5,010 nt of DNA from W1P20-047 sp051878795 (GCA_051878795.1 JBJEKU010000006.1:1-5010), one strand, 5' to 3'; positions 1-5,010 are shown, numbered from the stretch's first letter. The notes: generated by a model not told the origin, from the sequence alone. Numbers and translations: made by a program.

Positions 1-71
1 AGTGCGAAAACGAACGAAACCGCTGTCCAGGCATCGAATAGCGTCTGAAAAACACTGAAGATCTGTTCCAT
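1..71 (-). CDS. Partial N-terminus of a probable membrane protein, candidate CBASS effector
   Basis: Only the first 23 codons are in the window; the gene runs off the left edge. The visible peptide starts MEQIFSVFQTLF and continues with a run rich in W, V, F and A and almost no charge, which looks like the start of a membrane segment. It begins 10 bases after the CD-NTase stop codon, so the two genes are almost certainly co-transcribed. In CBASS operons the effector usually sits next to the nucleotidyltransferase, and transmembrane effectors are a common type; the effector role here is inferred from position and hydrophobicity only. A GAGGGG Shine-Dalgarno lies at 74-79, which is rather close to this ATG. 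An in-frame ATG at 92, overlapping the CD-NTase end, would add seven residues (MWSKRGA) and is a credible alternative start by translational coupling. Confidence 0.6.
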   Translation of the reverse strand, partial: MEQIFSVFQTLFDAWTAVSFVFA

Positions 72-81
72 TGCCCCTCGC

Positions 82-1389
82 TTACTCCACATTGATAAAA
101 AACGGGTTGCTCCAGCGGACGCAATAACCTTTCCTCACCACAAAACACTGCACATAGTGCTTTCCTGTGTACGCTGTCTCCTCGCGTCTTGAAGTCTTAC
201 CTTCGTTTGGTATCTCGAATCCGCCTCTACGGCAAACGCGCAGGGCTTCTTCTCCGGTGTTTGTGACCTGCCACTTGACGGAACCGCCTTTAACCGGACC
301 GCAGTTCACCCTGTACACAACCTTTGATCCTTTTGGTATGGCGGGCCCATCATTGACAAGATCGAACGACTCCCCAGAAGGCAGGGTGACGGTTGCCGTA
401 ATGGTTGCGTTTGGTTTCGGTGCCTGCATGGGATAAGCGAGTTTCTGCCTGTGGCCCACTTTCAACGCGGCGTCTTGGCTAATGGCTTTCACGAGAGACA
501 TGGAGCCGGCGGATGCGTTTCCTGCAGGGAAGTTGTCGCCGAGGATGGTCTTCCACGTATCGTTGGAAGTGCCATTCTCGGCCAAAAGCGTGAGGTGCTG
601 GTTCAGCTTTTCCACGAATTGCGAAAAGTCGGAATGCTGGTATTTCGCCGCAAGGTTATTGTCGCTTATTGCGGGATCCTCGATAAAGGGGACGTCATGA
701 GATTCAAGCTCGTCAACGTATGCAGTTGCGAGGTTTGCCATCGTCTGCATTACGCGCTCTTCGATATTCAGCCCTGCTTCCGGCAGGTTATCGGCAATCA
801 TCTTCTCCAGAGTGATGCCTTTGGGATATTTAACCCATGATGGGCAATGCTCCCTTCGCCACCATTTCATGATCTTCACCAGGGGCTTGTAATCGTTGTC
901 GAATCCCTGGTTAACTTCGGTGGACCAGGAGATATGGCCTTTGGGGTCGGTGCGCTTCCAGGTCCCGTCTGTCCGGGAGCCGATGTACAGCAGGCCATCT
1001 TCGTCTTTGGCCAAAGGTACAACATCCAAGTGGAAGTTCGCCATGTCAACGCCTACGGAATGGGTTTGTATCCTGGTGATTTGATAGCAGCTGCGCTCCC
1101 TGATCGCCTTTTCGAGTTCGTAGAGCACGGTGTATGGAGAGTCGTCGATGGAATGGGTGGTTTCGACGATGATGTCAATATCGCAGCTATCCGAATCCTT
1201 CTTTGGGCGAATGAAGGTCTGCTTGGCATAGGATCCCGAGAGGTAAGTGTCGACGTGAGTATTTCTGTAGCTGTCGCATGTTCTAAGATGCTCTCTGAGA
1301 TTGCGATGAAGCCTGCTTGCTTCGTCGATTGTGGACTTGCTCGGGTTGATGTCCTTCAGGAATGATTCAAAGTCTGCGTTATTGGCCAT
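82..1389 (-). CDS. CD-NTase (cGAS/DncV-like nucleotidyltransferase) with C-terminal AGS_C-like sensor domain, CBASS-type
   Basis: This 435-residue cytosolic enzyme is expected to make a cyclic or linear oligonucleotide second messenger from NTPs in a CBASS-type anti-phage response. The nucleotidyltransferase core (about residues 15-180) shows the family signature: GS at 52-53 in LSGSYAKQT, the metal-binding pair D70 and D72 in SCDIDIIVE, and the third acidic residue D122 in FHLDVVPL. All three catalytic acids are present. A helical OAS1-like part follows to about 310. Residues about 325-435 look like an AGS_C (adenylyl/guanylyl and SMODS C-terminal sensor) domain: beta-rich, with YTGKHYVQCFVV and ending NPFFINVE. 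The start is set by AAAGGAGGT at 1393-1401, four bases before the ATG; the open frame continues upstream to 1641 but only through the promoter. The downstream hydrophobic gene is the likely effector. The product nucleotide cannot be read from sequence. The gene is more A+T-rich than the IS genes. Confidence 0.9.
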   Translation of the reverse strand: MANNADFESFLKDINPSKSTIDEASRLHRNLREHLRTCDSYRNTHVDTYLSGSYAKQTFIRPKKDSDSCDIDIIVETTHSIDDSPYTVLYELEKAIRERSCYQITRIQTHSVGVDMANFHLDVVPLAKDEDGLLYIGSRTDGTWKRTDPKGHISWSTEVNQGFDNDYKPLVKIMKWWRREHCPSWVKYPKGITLEKMIADNLPEAGLNIEERVMQTMANLATAYVDELESHDVPFIEDPAISDNNLAAKYQHSDFSQFVEKLNQHLTLLAENGTSNDTWKTILGDNFPAGNASAGSMSLVKAISQDAALKVGHRQKLAYPMQAPKPNATITATVTLPSGESFDLVNDGPAIPKGSKVVYRVNCGPVKGGSVKWQVTNTGEEALRVCRRGGFEIPNEGKTSRREETAYTGKHYVQCFVVRKGYCVRWSNPFFINVE

Positions 1390-1392
1390 ATA

Positions 1393-1401
1393 ACCTCCTT
1401 T
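1393..1401 (-). promoter_or_regulatory. Strong Shine-Dalgarno fixing the CD-NTase start
   Basis: On the minus strand AAAGGAGGT is followed by TAT and the ATG at 1389. It is a near-perfect anti-SD match, and it rules out the 84-codon upstream extension of the open frame, which overlaps a promoter and a terminator. Confidence 0.9.
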
Positions 1402-1426
1402 ACAAACAAATGTTCTATCGTTAGAC

Positions 1427-1454
1427 ATTATAACAGTATTGTCACACGAAACAA
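1427..1454 (-). promoter_or_regulatory. Probable sigma-70-type promoter of the CD-NTase operon
   Basis: On the minus strand there is a consensus -10 TATAAT at 1427-1432, preceded by TG one base upstream (extended -10, TGTTATAAT). A weak -35, TTGTTT, lies at 1449-1454 with a 16-base spacer. Transcription would start near 1420, giving a leader of about 30 bases that carries the strong ribosome binding site. It lies downstream of the terminator at 1531-1572, so the CD-NTase unit has its own transcription start. Confidence 0.75.
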
Positions 1455-1494
1455 CATATAGACATAATGCAAGACATAAAACACAATATGTTGT
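1451..1494. repeat. Inverted and direct repeats upstream of the CD-NTase promoter, possible operator
   Basis: A perfect 9-base inverted repeat, ACAACATAT at 1451-1459 and ATATGTTGT at 1486-1494, brackets two direct copies of AGACATA (1460-1466 and 1472-1478, 12-base period). A related AGACATT lies at 1423-1429, over the -10 box. The arrangement covers and precedes the -35 region, as a regulator-binding site would. No regulator gene is visible in the window. Confidence 0.4.
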
Positions 1495-1530
1495 ATGTAT
1501 GACAATAATGAAGCCGCAATTATTATAAAG

Positions 1531-1572
1531 CTCAAACAAAAGGAGCCTGTCCTTTCTAACGGACAAGCTCCT
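1531..1572 (-). terminator. Rho-independent terminator after the small ORF
   Basis: The minus strand reads AGGAGCTTGTCC, an 8-base loop GTTAGAAA, then GGACAGGCTCCT, followed by TTTGTTTG. The stem is 12 positions with a single A/C mismatch. It starts 14 bases after the stop of the 23-codon ORF and ends transcription coming from the truncated gene and the IS, before the CD-NTase promoter. Confidence 0.85.
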
Positions 1573-1586
1573 CTGCTCTCCATGTC

Positions 1587-1658
1587 TTACATGAACCTGA
1601 ACACGGCCTTGATGAGCCACCTGATGAATCCTGAGATGCACTTACCAATCAGCTTCAT
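1587..1658 (-). CDS. Putative 23-residue cationic amphipathic membrane peptide
   Basis: This short ORF begins MKLIGKCISGF and ends AVFRFM, with a W and further hydrophobic residues between. It has five basic residues (K2, K6, R13, K17, R21), no acidic ones, and all five fall within about 100 degrees on a helical wheel, so the peptide would be an amphipathic, membrane-seeking helix. The start is supported by GGGGTGAT at 1663-1670, a strong Shine-Dalgarno eight bases (from GGGG) before the ATG. The ORF overlaps the last 17 bases of the upstream gene in another frame, as in translational coupling, and ends just before a clear terminator, so it lies inside a transcript. I do not recognise the family. 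Membrane-active toxin, small membrane regulator, or chance ORF are all open; the SD and position favour a real gene. Confidence 0.55.
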   Translation of the reverse strand: MKLIGKCISGFIRWLIKAVFRFM

Positions 1659-2045
1659 CCATATCACCCCAATCCTCGGAGACGACCCTTGCGCCGCCCT
1701 TCTCCGGTTGCCTTTCCATCGCTGCTAACGCGTATTCAACCGCGGTCTTCGTCACTCCGGGGATAGCCGGATTCTCCTCTCCGGTCTCGATGACCATGAA
1801 GGCATGCAGCTTCCTTATTCTTTCGAACACTCCATCGTTCGAGGCGCCGATACGCATGAGTGCGGCTGACTCGAACTCCCTCATATTGCAGACATCGCCG
1901 GCGACCCTCGCGATGACTGTCTCTCCATCGACGGTGACGTCGCATAGCTTCTTTGCCTTCTCCGCGGTGGAAAGGAGGAACCTCCACCCACGAGACCTTC
2001 TCGCAACGGGGATTCCCGTGGCACCCTCCCGGAACTCGGGCCTGG
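1642..2045 (-). pseudogene. 3' remnant of an unrecognised gene cut off by the IS element
   Basis: The frame is open from the IS end (first codon at 2043) to a TAA at 1642-1644, giving 133 residues with no start codon at its beginning. The protein-like stretch includes GWRFLLSTAEKAKKL, VTVDGETVIARVAG and an acidic end, SEDWGDMDEADW. An ATG at 1884 would give an 80-residue product, but no Shine-Dalgarno precedes it and the coding character continues upstream to the IS boundary, so I read this as a truncated gene. A stop codon lies just inside the IS in this frame, so no fusion with IS sequence is made. It shares a transcript end with the 23-codon ORF and the terminator at 1531-1572. I do not recognise the family; there are no membrane segments or clear catalytic motifs. 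Confidence 0.6.
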
Positions 2046-2062
2046 TGGATTGGCTACACTTT
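2046..2062 (+). repeat. Left terminal inverted repeat of the IS element
   Basis: TGGATTGGCTACACTTT, identical to the reverse complement of 3254-3270. The similarity continues loosely inward with TTGTA in both ends. Confidence 0.9.
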
Positions 2063-2076
2063 TGTAGGCATTTTCA

Positions 2077-2919
2077 TCAGAGAGTCAGCCCCGCCAACCT
2101 GAACTCAACGGGACTCATGTAACCTAGGGTGGAATGCAGCCTGAAATGGTTGTACCAATGCACGTAATCGCCGAGCCTCGCCTGCAGGTCCCGAAGGGTC
2201 GGGAAGCTCTCCCTGTACACGAACTCGGCCTTGAGGATCTTATTGGTGGATTCGTCCACCGAGTTGTCGTATGGACAGCCCCGCGCGGACAGGGACCGCT
2301 TGATCCCGAAGGCCTCCAGGAGCTCGTCTATCGCCGCATTATCGAATTCGGATCCCCGATCCGTATGGAACACCTCGATCTCGTCCAGCGGGAAATCCAG
2401 CGTCGCGAAAGCCGATTTCACCAGGCGGGCATCCTTCCGCTCCCCGGCCGAATGGCCGACTATCTCGCGGTTGCACGGGTCTACCAGCAGGCAGATGCAG
2501 CACCATCGGGCACCGACGCGGACGTATGCGAGGTCGCTGACGATGTGCGTGCGGGGCGGATGGCCGTCGAGCTCCCTGTTGACGATGTTCGGCACGTCGG
2601 AGGCGTCCGCTTTCGGGGGATGCGGCTTGAATCTTGCCCTCGCATAGGCGCTGACCAGGCCCTTCTCCCTCATGATCCTGCAGATCCGGCGCCTGCTCAA
2701 CACGATGCCGCCGCGTGCCAGGGAGGCTTTTATCTTCCTGGCGCCGTAGACTCCGCGGCCCTTCCTGTACGCCTCGGCGACCGCATCTGCGGCGGGGTCC
2801 GGCATAGGGTCGCGTTGCGCCCTGCCGCGCATGGCGTAATAGGTCGACCGGGGCACGCCTAGGATCCTGCATTGCGCTGATACCGGGTAGCGGCCGGCGT
2901 TCGCCGCTATCACAGTCAC
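2077..2919 (-). CDS. IS3-family transposase OrfB (DDE integrase-type catalytic subunit)
   Basis: This 280-residue protein supplies the strand-cutting and strand-transfer activity, normally as an OrfA-OrfB fusion. The N-terminal part has the HTH_21-like region (about 40-90, with GVYGARKIKASL and RRICRIMREKGL). The rve/RNase H-like core follows, with D129 in HIVSDLAYV, D187 in FHTDRGSEF and E223 in SVDESTNK; 35 residues separate the last two, the classic DD35E spacing. The C-terminal WYNHFRLHSTLGYMSPVEF motif is typical of the family. The nominal start is a GTG at 2919 in a GTGA overlap with the orfA stop. The frame is also open upstream to the TTTAAAA site, so the functional product may be a 375-residue fusion. 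IS3 family is certain; I do not assign a subgroup name. Confidence 0.92.
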   Translation of the reverse strand: MTVIAANAGRYPVSAQCRILGVPRSTYYAMRGRAQRDPMPDPAADAVAEAYRKGRGVYGARKIKASLARGGIVLSRRRICRIMREKGLVSAYARARFKPHPPKADASDVPNIVNRELDGHPPRTHIVSDLAYVRVGARWCCICLLVDPCNREIVGHSAGERKDARLVKSAFATLDFPLDEIEVFHTDRGSEFDNAAIDELLEAFGIKRSLSARGCPYDNSVDESTNKILKAEFVYRESFPTLRDLQARLGDYVHWYNHFRLHSTLGYMSPVEFRLAGLTL

Positions 2920-3203
2920 TTTCGTGCGAATATCAGCGCCGCTTGTTTTAAAACATCGACCTCCATCCTGAGCTGCCTGTTCTCCCTCTCCAGCTCGAGG
3001 ATGCGCTGCTGCTCGGGCGTCCTGTTGTCCGCCGCCCTCGGGGAGCCGCTCGAGTTGATGCAGTTGATCCAGCGCCTGACGGTCGACCGGCCCAGGTCGT
3101 ATTCGGCCAGTATCTCGCGCATCGGCTTTCCGTTGTTGCAGAGCTCGACTATCTGGCGCTTGAATTCATCGCTGAAATGGCGCGGATGCCTGGGGTCTGC
3201 CAT
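2916..3203 (-). CDS. IS3-family transposase OrfA (HTH DNA-binding subunit)
   Basis: This 95-residue protein recognises the IS ends and, through frameshifting, provides the N-terminus of the full transposase. Residues about 8-50 (RHFSDEFKRQIVEL to STVRRWINCI) form the HTH_Tnp_1-type helix-turn-helix. Residues about 66-92 (RILELERENRQLRMEVDVLK) form the leucine-zipper-like coiled coil used for multimerisation. The length is normal for the family. The ATG at 3203 is preceded by GAAAGGG six bases upstream. The stop overlaps the orfB GTG by four bases. Only a poor promoter match (TTGGCT, 17 bases, TACATG) is visible in the end region, so expression is probably low, as is usual for IS elements. Confidence 0.92.
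   Translation of the reverse strand: MADPRHPRHFSDEFKRQIVELCNNGKPMREILAEYDLGRSTVRRWINCINSSGSPRAADNRTPEQQRILELERENRQLRMEVDVLKQAALIFARK
2946..2952 (-). promoter_or_regulatory. Candidate -1 programmed frameshift site (T_TTA_AAA) in orfA
   Basis: In the orfA frame the minus strand reads GTT TTA AAA CAA, so T_TTA_AAA fits the X_XXY_YYZ slippery pattern in the correct phase at codons 85-86. After a -1 slip the next codons (ACA AGC GGC GCT GAT) stay open into orfB, 27 bases before its GTG. Fusion transposases made this way are well established for the IS3 family. No stimulatory pseudoknot has been verified. Confidence 0.6.
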
Positions 3204-3253
3204 GGAAGGCCCTTTCTGTCGCAGGGATCGCCTCCCTCATGTAACTGTACAAG

Positions 3254-3270
3254 AAAGTGTAGCCAATCCA
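3254..3270 (-). repeat. Right terminal inverted repeat of the IS element
   Basis: AAAGTGTAGCCAATCCA on the plus strand, an exact inverted match to 2046-2062. It ends exactly where the second transposase remnant begins. Confidence 0.9.
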
Positions 3271-4005
3271 AAGGCGTTCGGCGACAGCGGCGGGACGTAT
3301 GGGTACAGGCGCCTGCTGCCCGAGGTCAACGGCATGGACGGCATCAAGGCCGGCGAGTGGACCGTGCGCAGGATCATGCGCGAAGAAGGCCTGGCCGCCC
3401 GCAATCCGAAGAGGAGGCGAAAGTACAGCTCGTATGCCGGCGAGGTCTCCGAGGCTCCCGGGAACACCTGCCTGGATGATAGGGGAAGGCATCATTTCGA
3501 CGCCGACGCCCCGAACGAGCTGTGGGTCACCGACATAACCGAGTTCCGCATCCCCGCGGGAAAGTGCTATCTGTCGCCTGTGATCGACTGCTTCGACGGC
3601 ATGCCGATAGGCTGGTCGATAGGCTCCTCGCCCACCGCGGAGCTGGCCAACTCGTCGCTTCTGCAAGCATGCTCCCAGCTCAGGGAGGGAGAGCATCCCC
3701 GCGGGCACACGGACCGAGGAGGGCATTACCGCTGGCCCGGATGGATCGGCATCTGCGACGATTACGGCATCGTGCGGTCGATGTCGCGAAAGGGCCATTC
3801 TCCCGACAACTCGCGCATGGAGGGCTTCTTCGGCAGGCTGAAGGTCGAGTTCTTCTACGGAAGGGACTGGCAAGGCGTTACGATGGACGAGTTCATGGGG
3901 ATGCTCGACGGCTACATGATCTGGTATCGGGACAGGCGCCGGAAGAGCGACCTGGGTTATGTCAGCCCGATGCAGTATCGCAGGAATCTGGGACTGGCAG
4001 CATAG
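3271..4005 (+). pseudogene. 5'-truncated IS3-family transposase OrfB remnant of a second IS
   Basis: From the end of the complete IS, 244 residues of a different IS3-family OrfB run without interruption to a TAG at 4003-4005. They begin KAFGDSGGTYGYRRLL, the middle of the HTH_21-like region (with WTVRRIMREEGL), so the start of orfB and all of orfA are missing. The rve core is complete: remnant residues D88 (LWVTDITEF), D148 (GHTDRGGHYR) and E184 (SRMEGFFGR), again with 35 residues between the last two. The end, SDLGYVSPMQYRRNLGL, is normal. The sequence differs clearly from the neighbouring OrfB, so this is a separate element, not a duplicate. The frame happens to stay open leftward through the other IS, but that part is antisense to orfA and is not a real N-terminus. 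Without DNA-binding OrfA and a start it should be inactive. Confidence 0.88.
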
Positions 4006-4037
4006 AAAAACGGTCCAGCTTTTCCACCGCAGCCCCA
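3271..4037 (+). mobile_element. Remnant of a second IS3-family element, right end tentatively at 4037
   Basis: It contains the orfB remnant and a short tail. Read inward from the right, TGGGGCTGCGGTGGAAAAGC (4018-4037) starts with TG as IS3-family ends do and lies a normal distance (about 30 bases) after the orfB stop. The left end is lost, so the terminal repeat cannot be checked; the right boundary is a guess. Confidence 0.5.
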
Positions 4038-4142
4038 ACTGGTTAGAAATATATTGGCGGTAACAGGGCATAGACAATCTCGCGCTAACTCCTCGCAGCG
4101 CAGAGTACGGGAATGTCAAATAGAGCCATTTTGCCAAATTGG
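4038..4142. other. Short intergenic stretch without a recognisable gene
   Basis: This lies between the tentative end of the IS remnant and the stop of the orphan gene. Just after that stop the minus strand has an imperfect palindrome, AGCCAATTTGGCAAAATGGCT (4117-4137), which may be a weak terminator; no good T-run follows. Confidence 0.3.
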
Positions 4143-4724
4143 CTAATAGCAATCGGACAGCAAGTCCTGCTTGCAATTTTCGATGGGCGGCAATCTGTCG
4201 ATTATTTCGTCTAGGAAGAGCGAGTATTGCCCGATGTCCAAGATAAAATCGCCTGGATGTCCAATCTCCTTATAGCTGAATGCATGGATCGCGTTTCGGT
4301 AATGTTGGATTTTATACACCCAAAGATATAGCGGATCCTGGAGGCTGTCCCAGAGTATCCCCTTGCTGTATTGGATTAGGTAATCGAAGGTCATCGCCTT
4401 GTCGTCGGGCTCAAGCGGCTTGCCCTTCTTTCCAAGCTTCGGGCTTTTCATGTAGTCCTCGTAGTAGACGCAGTAGAAAAAGCGCAGCCAACATTCAACC
4501 AAAGCGCCCAGATTGGTCCAGGCGAGAATCAGCTCGCCATCCGTCATATCAAGGCTTTTGGCTATCCAGATATCCAGTGAATCCGTCAGATCGCTCATCC
4601 AGTTGAGCATGGCGGCATCAAGCTTGACGGTAACGCCCTCCGGGGCTAGTCCGCAGGTTTCGCTCCAACTTCGAATGGTCGCCTTTGTCTTCGACCTAAT
4701 CTGCTCCAGGCTTCCGTCGTCCAT
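4143..4724 (-). CDS. Hypothetical protein, possibly HEPN-superfamily-like
   Basis: I do not recognise this 193-residue protein by name. It is mostly helical, with no signal peptide. Two features suggest a HEPN-like all-alpha fold: a helix with GALVECWLRFFYCVYY (about 73-88) and, nearer the C-terminus, HYRNAIHAF with R143, N144 and H147. The RN..IH type motif is common in HEPN-like proteins of defence and toxin loci, but the R-to-H spacing is one residue shorter than the canonical Rx4-6H ribonuclease motif, so RNase activity is uncertain. The start is put at 4724 because GGAG at 4731-4734 lies six bases upstream; the ATG at 4736 would add only MELI and itself overlaps that Shine-Dalgarno. The gene follows a terminator by about 50 bases, in which no clear promoter is seen. 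Confidence 0.8.
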   Translation of the reverse strand: MDDGSLEQIRSKTKATIRSWSETCGLAPEGVTVKLDAAMLNWMSDLTDSLDIWIAKSLDMTDGELILAWTNLGALVECWLRFFYCVYYEDYMKSPKLGKKGKPLEPDDKAMTFDYLIQYSKGILWDSLQDPLYLWVYKIQHYRNAIHAFSYKEIGHPGDFILDIGQYSLFLDEIIDRLPPIENCKQDLLSDCY

Positions 4725-4762
4725 TATCAACTCCATTCATTGCGCATTCGCTTGAGGCGATA

Positions 4763-4815
4763 GCAACAAAATAGCGATGAGGCGGCGCCATGTTGCGTGG
4801 TGCCGCCTCATCGCT
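4763..4815 (-). terminator. Strong rho-independent terminator of the right-edge gene
   Basis: The arms at 4773-4790 and 4798-4815 pair over 18 positions with one exception (14 perfect pairs from the base: AGCGATGAGGCGGC with GCCGCCTCATCGCT) around a 7-base loop. On the minus strand the stem is followed by ATTTTGTTG. It lies 40 bases after the stop at 4856, so it ends that transcript. Confidence 0.82.
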
Positions 4816-4855
4816 GTAAACGTTCTTTACTCCGCTGAAGCCGTCGCCACTTCAA

Positions 4856-5010
4856 CTATTCCCCGAAGCCGAAGTCGCCGACGCCTAAGGTTGAGCAGTT
4901 CTCGCTCACCGCGCGCACCGTCTCTGGCGGGATGCCGTCGTCGACGCGGGCGCGAACTGGAATTGCTACACCAAATTGGGCAAATTCTAGAGGGACAATC
5001 CCGCCTCCCG
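4856..5010 (-). CDS. C-terminal fragment of an unidentified protein
   Basis: The minus strand from the right edge is open for 50 codons to a TAG at 4856-4858, followed by a strong terminator. The residues read as real protein: VPLEFAQFGVAIPVRARV, then PPETVRAVSENCSTLGV and a final DFGFGE. The ending recalls, weakly and from memory, the tail of large ATPase-type proteins found in defence loci (DUF499-like), but 50 residues are not enough for an assignment. The frame, the G+C-rich third positions and the terminator support a genuine gene end. The protein's size and function lie outside the window. Confidence 0.6.
   Translation of the reverse strand, partial: GGGIVPLEFAQFGVAIPVRARVDDGIPPETVRAVSENCSTLGVGDFGFGE

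Larger units (their letters stand above)
2046..3270 (-). mobile_element. Complete IS3-family insertion sequence, 1225 bp
   Basis: The element is bounded by perfect 17-base terminal inverted repeats and encodes, on the minus strand, the overlapping orfA and orfB typical of the IS3 family, with a possible -1 frameshift site. Both reading frames are intact and the catalytic DD35E triad is present, so it may still be active. The flanking bases (CCTGG at 2041-2045, AAGGC at 3271-3275) do not form a target duplication. The left flank is the truncated gene and the right flank is a second IS3-family transposase, so the element sits at a junction between unrelated sequences. Confidence 0.88.

Noticed and set aside
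847..1365. Plus-strand 172-codon open frame across the CD-NTase
   Set aside because: Antisense to the conserved nucleotidyltransferase core, with no ribosome binding site or recognisable motif.
1451..1494. Repeats considered as the start of a CRISPR array
   Set aside because: The repeat units are only 7 to 9 bases, with no regular spacers and no cas genes.
1390..1641. In-frame upstream extension of the CD-NTase by 84 codons (GTG start at 1641)
   Set aside because: It translates a terminator and a consensus promoter, while a near-perfect Shine-Dalgarno immediately precedes the ATG at 1389.
1736..1987. Minus-strand 83-codon open frame, Arg-rich, overlapping the truncated gene
   Set aside because: The composition (many R and H) is typical of a wrong frame in G+C-rich DNA; the overlapping frame ending at 1642 has balanced, protein-like sequence.
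2134..2862. Plus-strand 242-codon open frame across orfB
   Set aside because: Antisense shadow of the intact transposase gene.
3001..3270. N-terminal 90 codons of the plus-strand open frame that continues into the transposase remnant
   Set aside because: They are antisense to orfA and cross the terminal inverted repeat; homology to IS3 OrfB begins only at 3271.
3166..4176. Long minus-strand open frame of 336 codons opposite the transposase remnant
   Set aside because: It is a shadow in G+C-rich DNA; the plus strand has an intact DD35E transposase frame, and the minus-strand product has no coherent motifs.

Overview
This looks like a piece of a defence-type accessory island from a Gram-positive actinomycete. 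The two insertion sequences carry G+C-rich transposases whose sequences resemble those common in Bifidobacterium, Collinsella and relatives. The cargo genes around them are more A+T-rich. The genus is an inference from protein style and composition only. Apart from the IS remnant at 3271-4037, every gene I can support is on the minus strand, so the island reads from right to left.

Right part (5010 to 4143): the last 50 codons of an unidentified protein enter at the right edge. They are followed by a long, almost perfect hairpin with a T-run (a terminator), then a 193-residue orphan protein with an RN..H motif that hints at the HEPN superfamily.

Middle (4037 to 2046): a 5'-truncated IS3-family transposase remnant (plus strand, DD35E intact) directly abuts a complete 1225-bp IS3-family element (minus strand). 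The complete element has 17-bp perfect terminal inverted repeats, overlapping orfA and orfB, and a TTTAAAA slippery heptamer in the correct phase for a -1 frameshift. No target duplication flanks it, and its two flanks are unrelated sequences, so DNA was probably lost next to it.

Left part (2045 to 1): the complete IS cuts off the 5' end of an unrecognised gene, of which 133 codons remain. The end of that gene overlaps a 23-codon ORF with a strong Shine-Dalgarno sequence, encoding a strongly cationic amphipathic helix, and then comes a clear terminator. Past an A+T-rich promoter region with repeats lies the best-understood gene, a 435-residue CD-NTase (cGAS/DncV-like, as in CBASS anti-phage systems) with an apparent AGS_C sensor domain at its C-terminus. 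Ten bases after its stop begins a gene for a hydrophobic, probably membrane-inserted protein that runs off the left edge. That is the position where a CBASS effector is expected.

Working model: the CD-NTase makes a cyclic or linear nucleotide signal on phage infection, and the membrane protein responds to it. The terminator and the dedicated promoter insulate this two-gene unit from the IS-damaged genes upstream.
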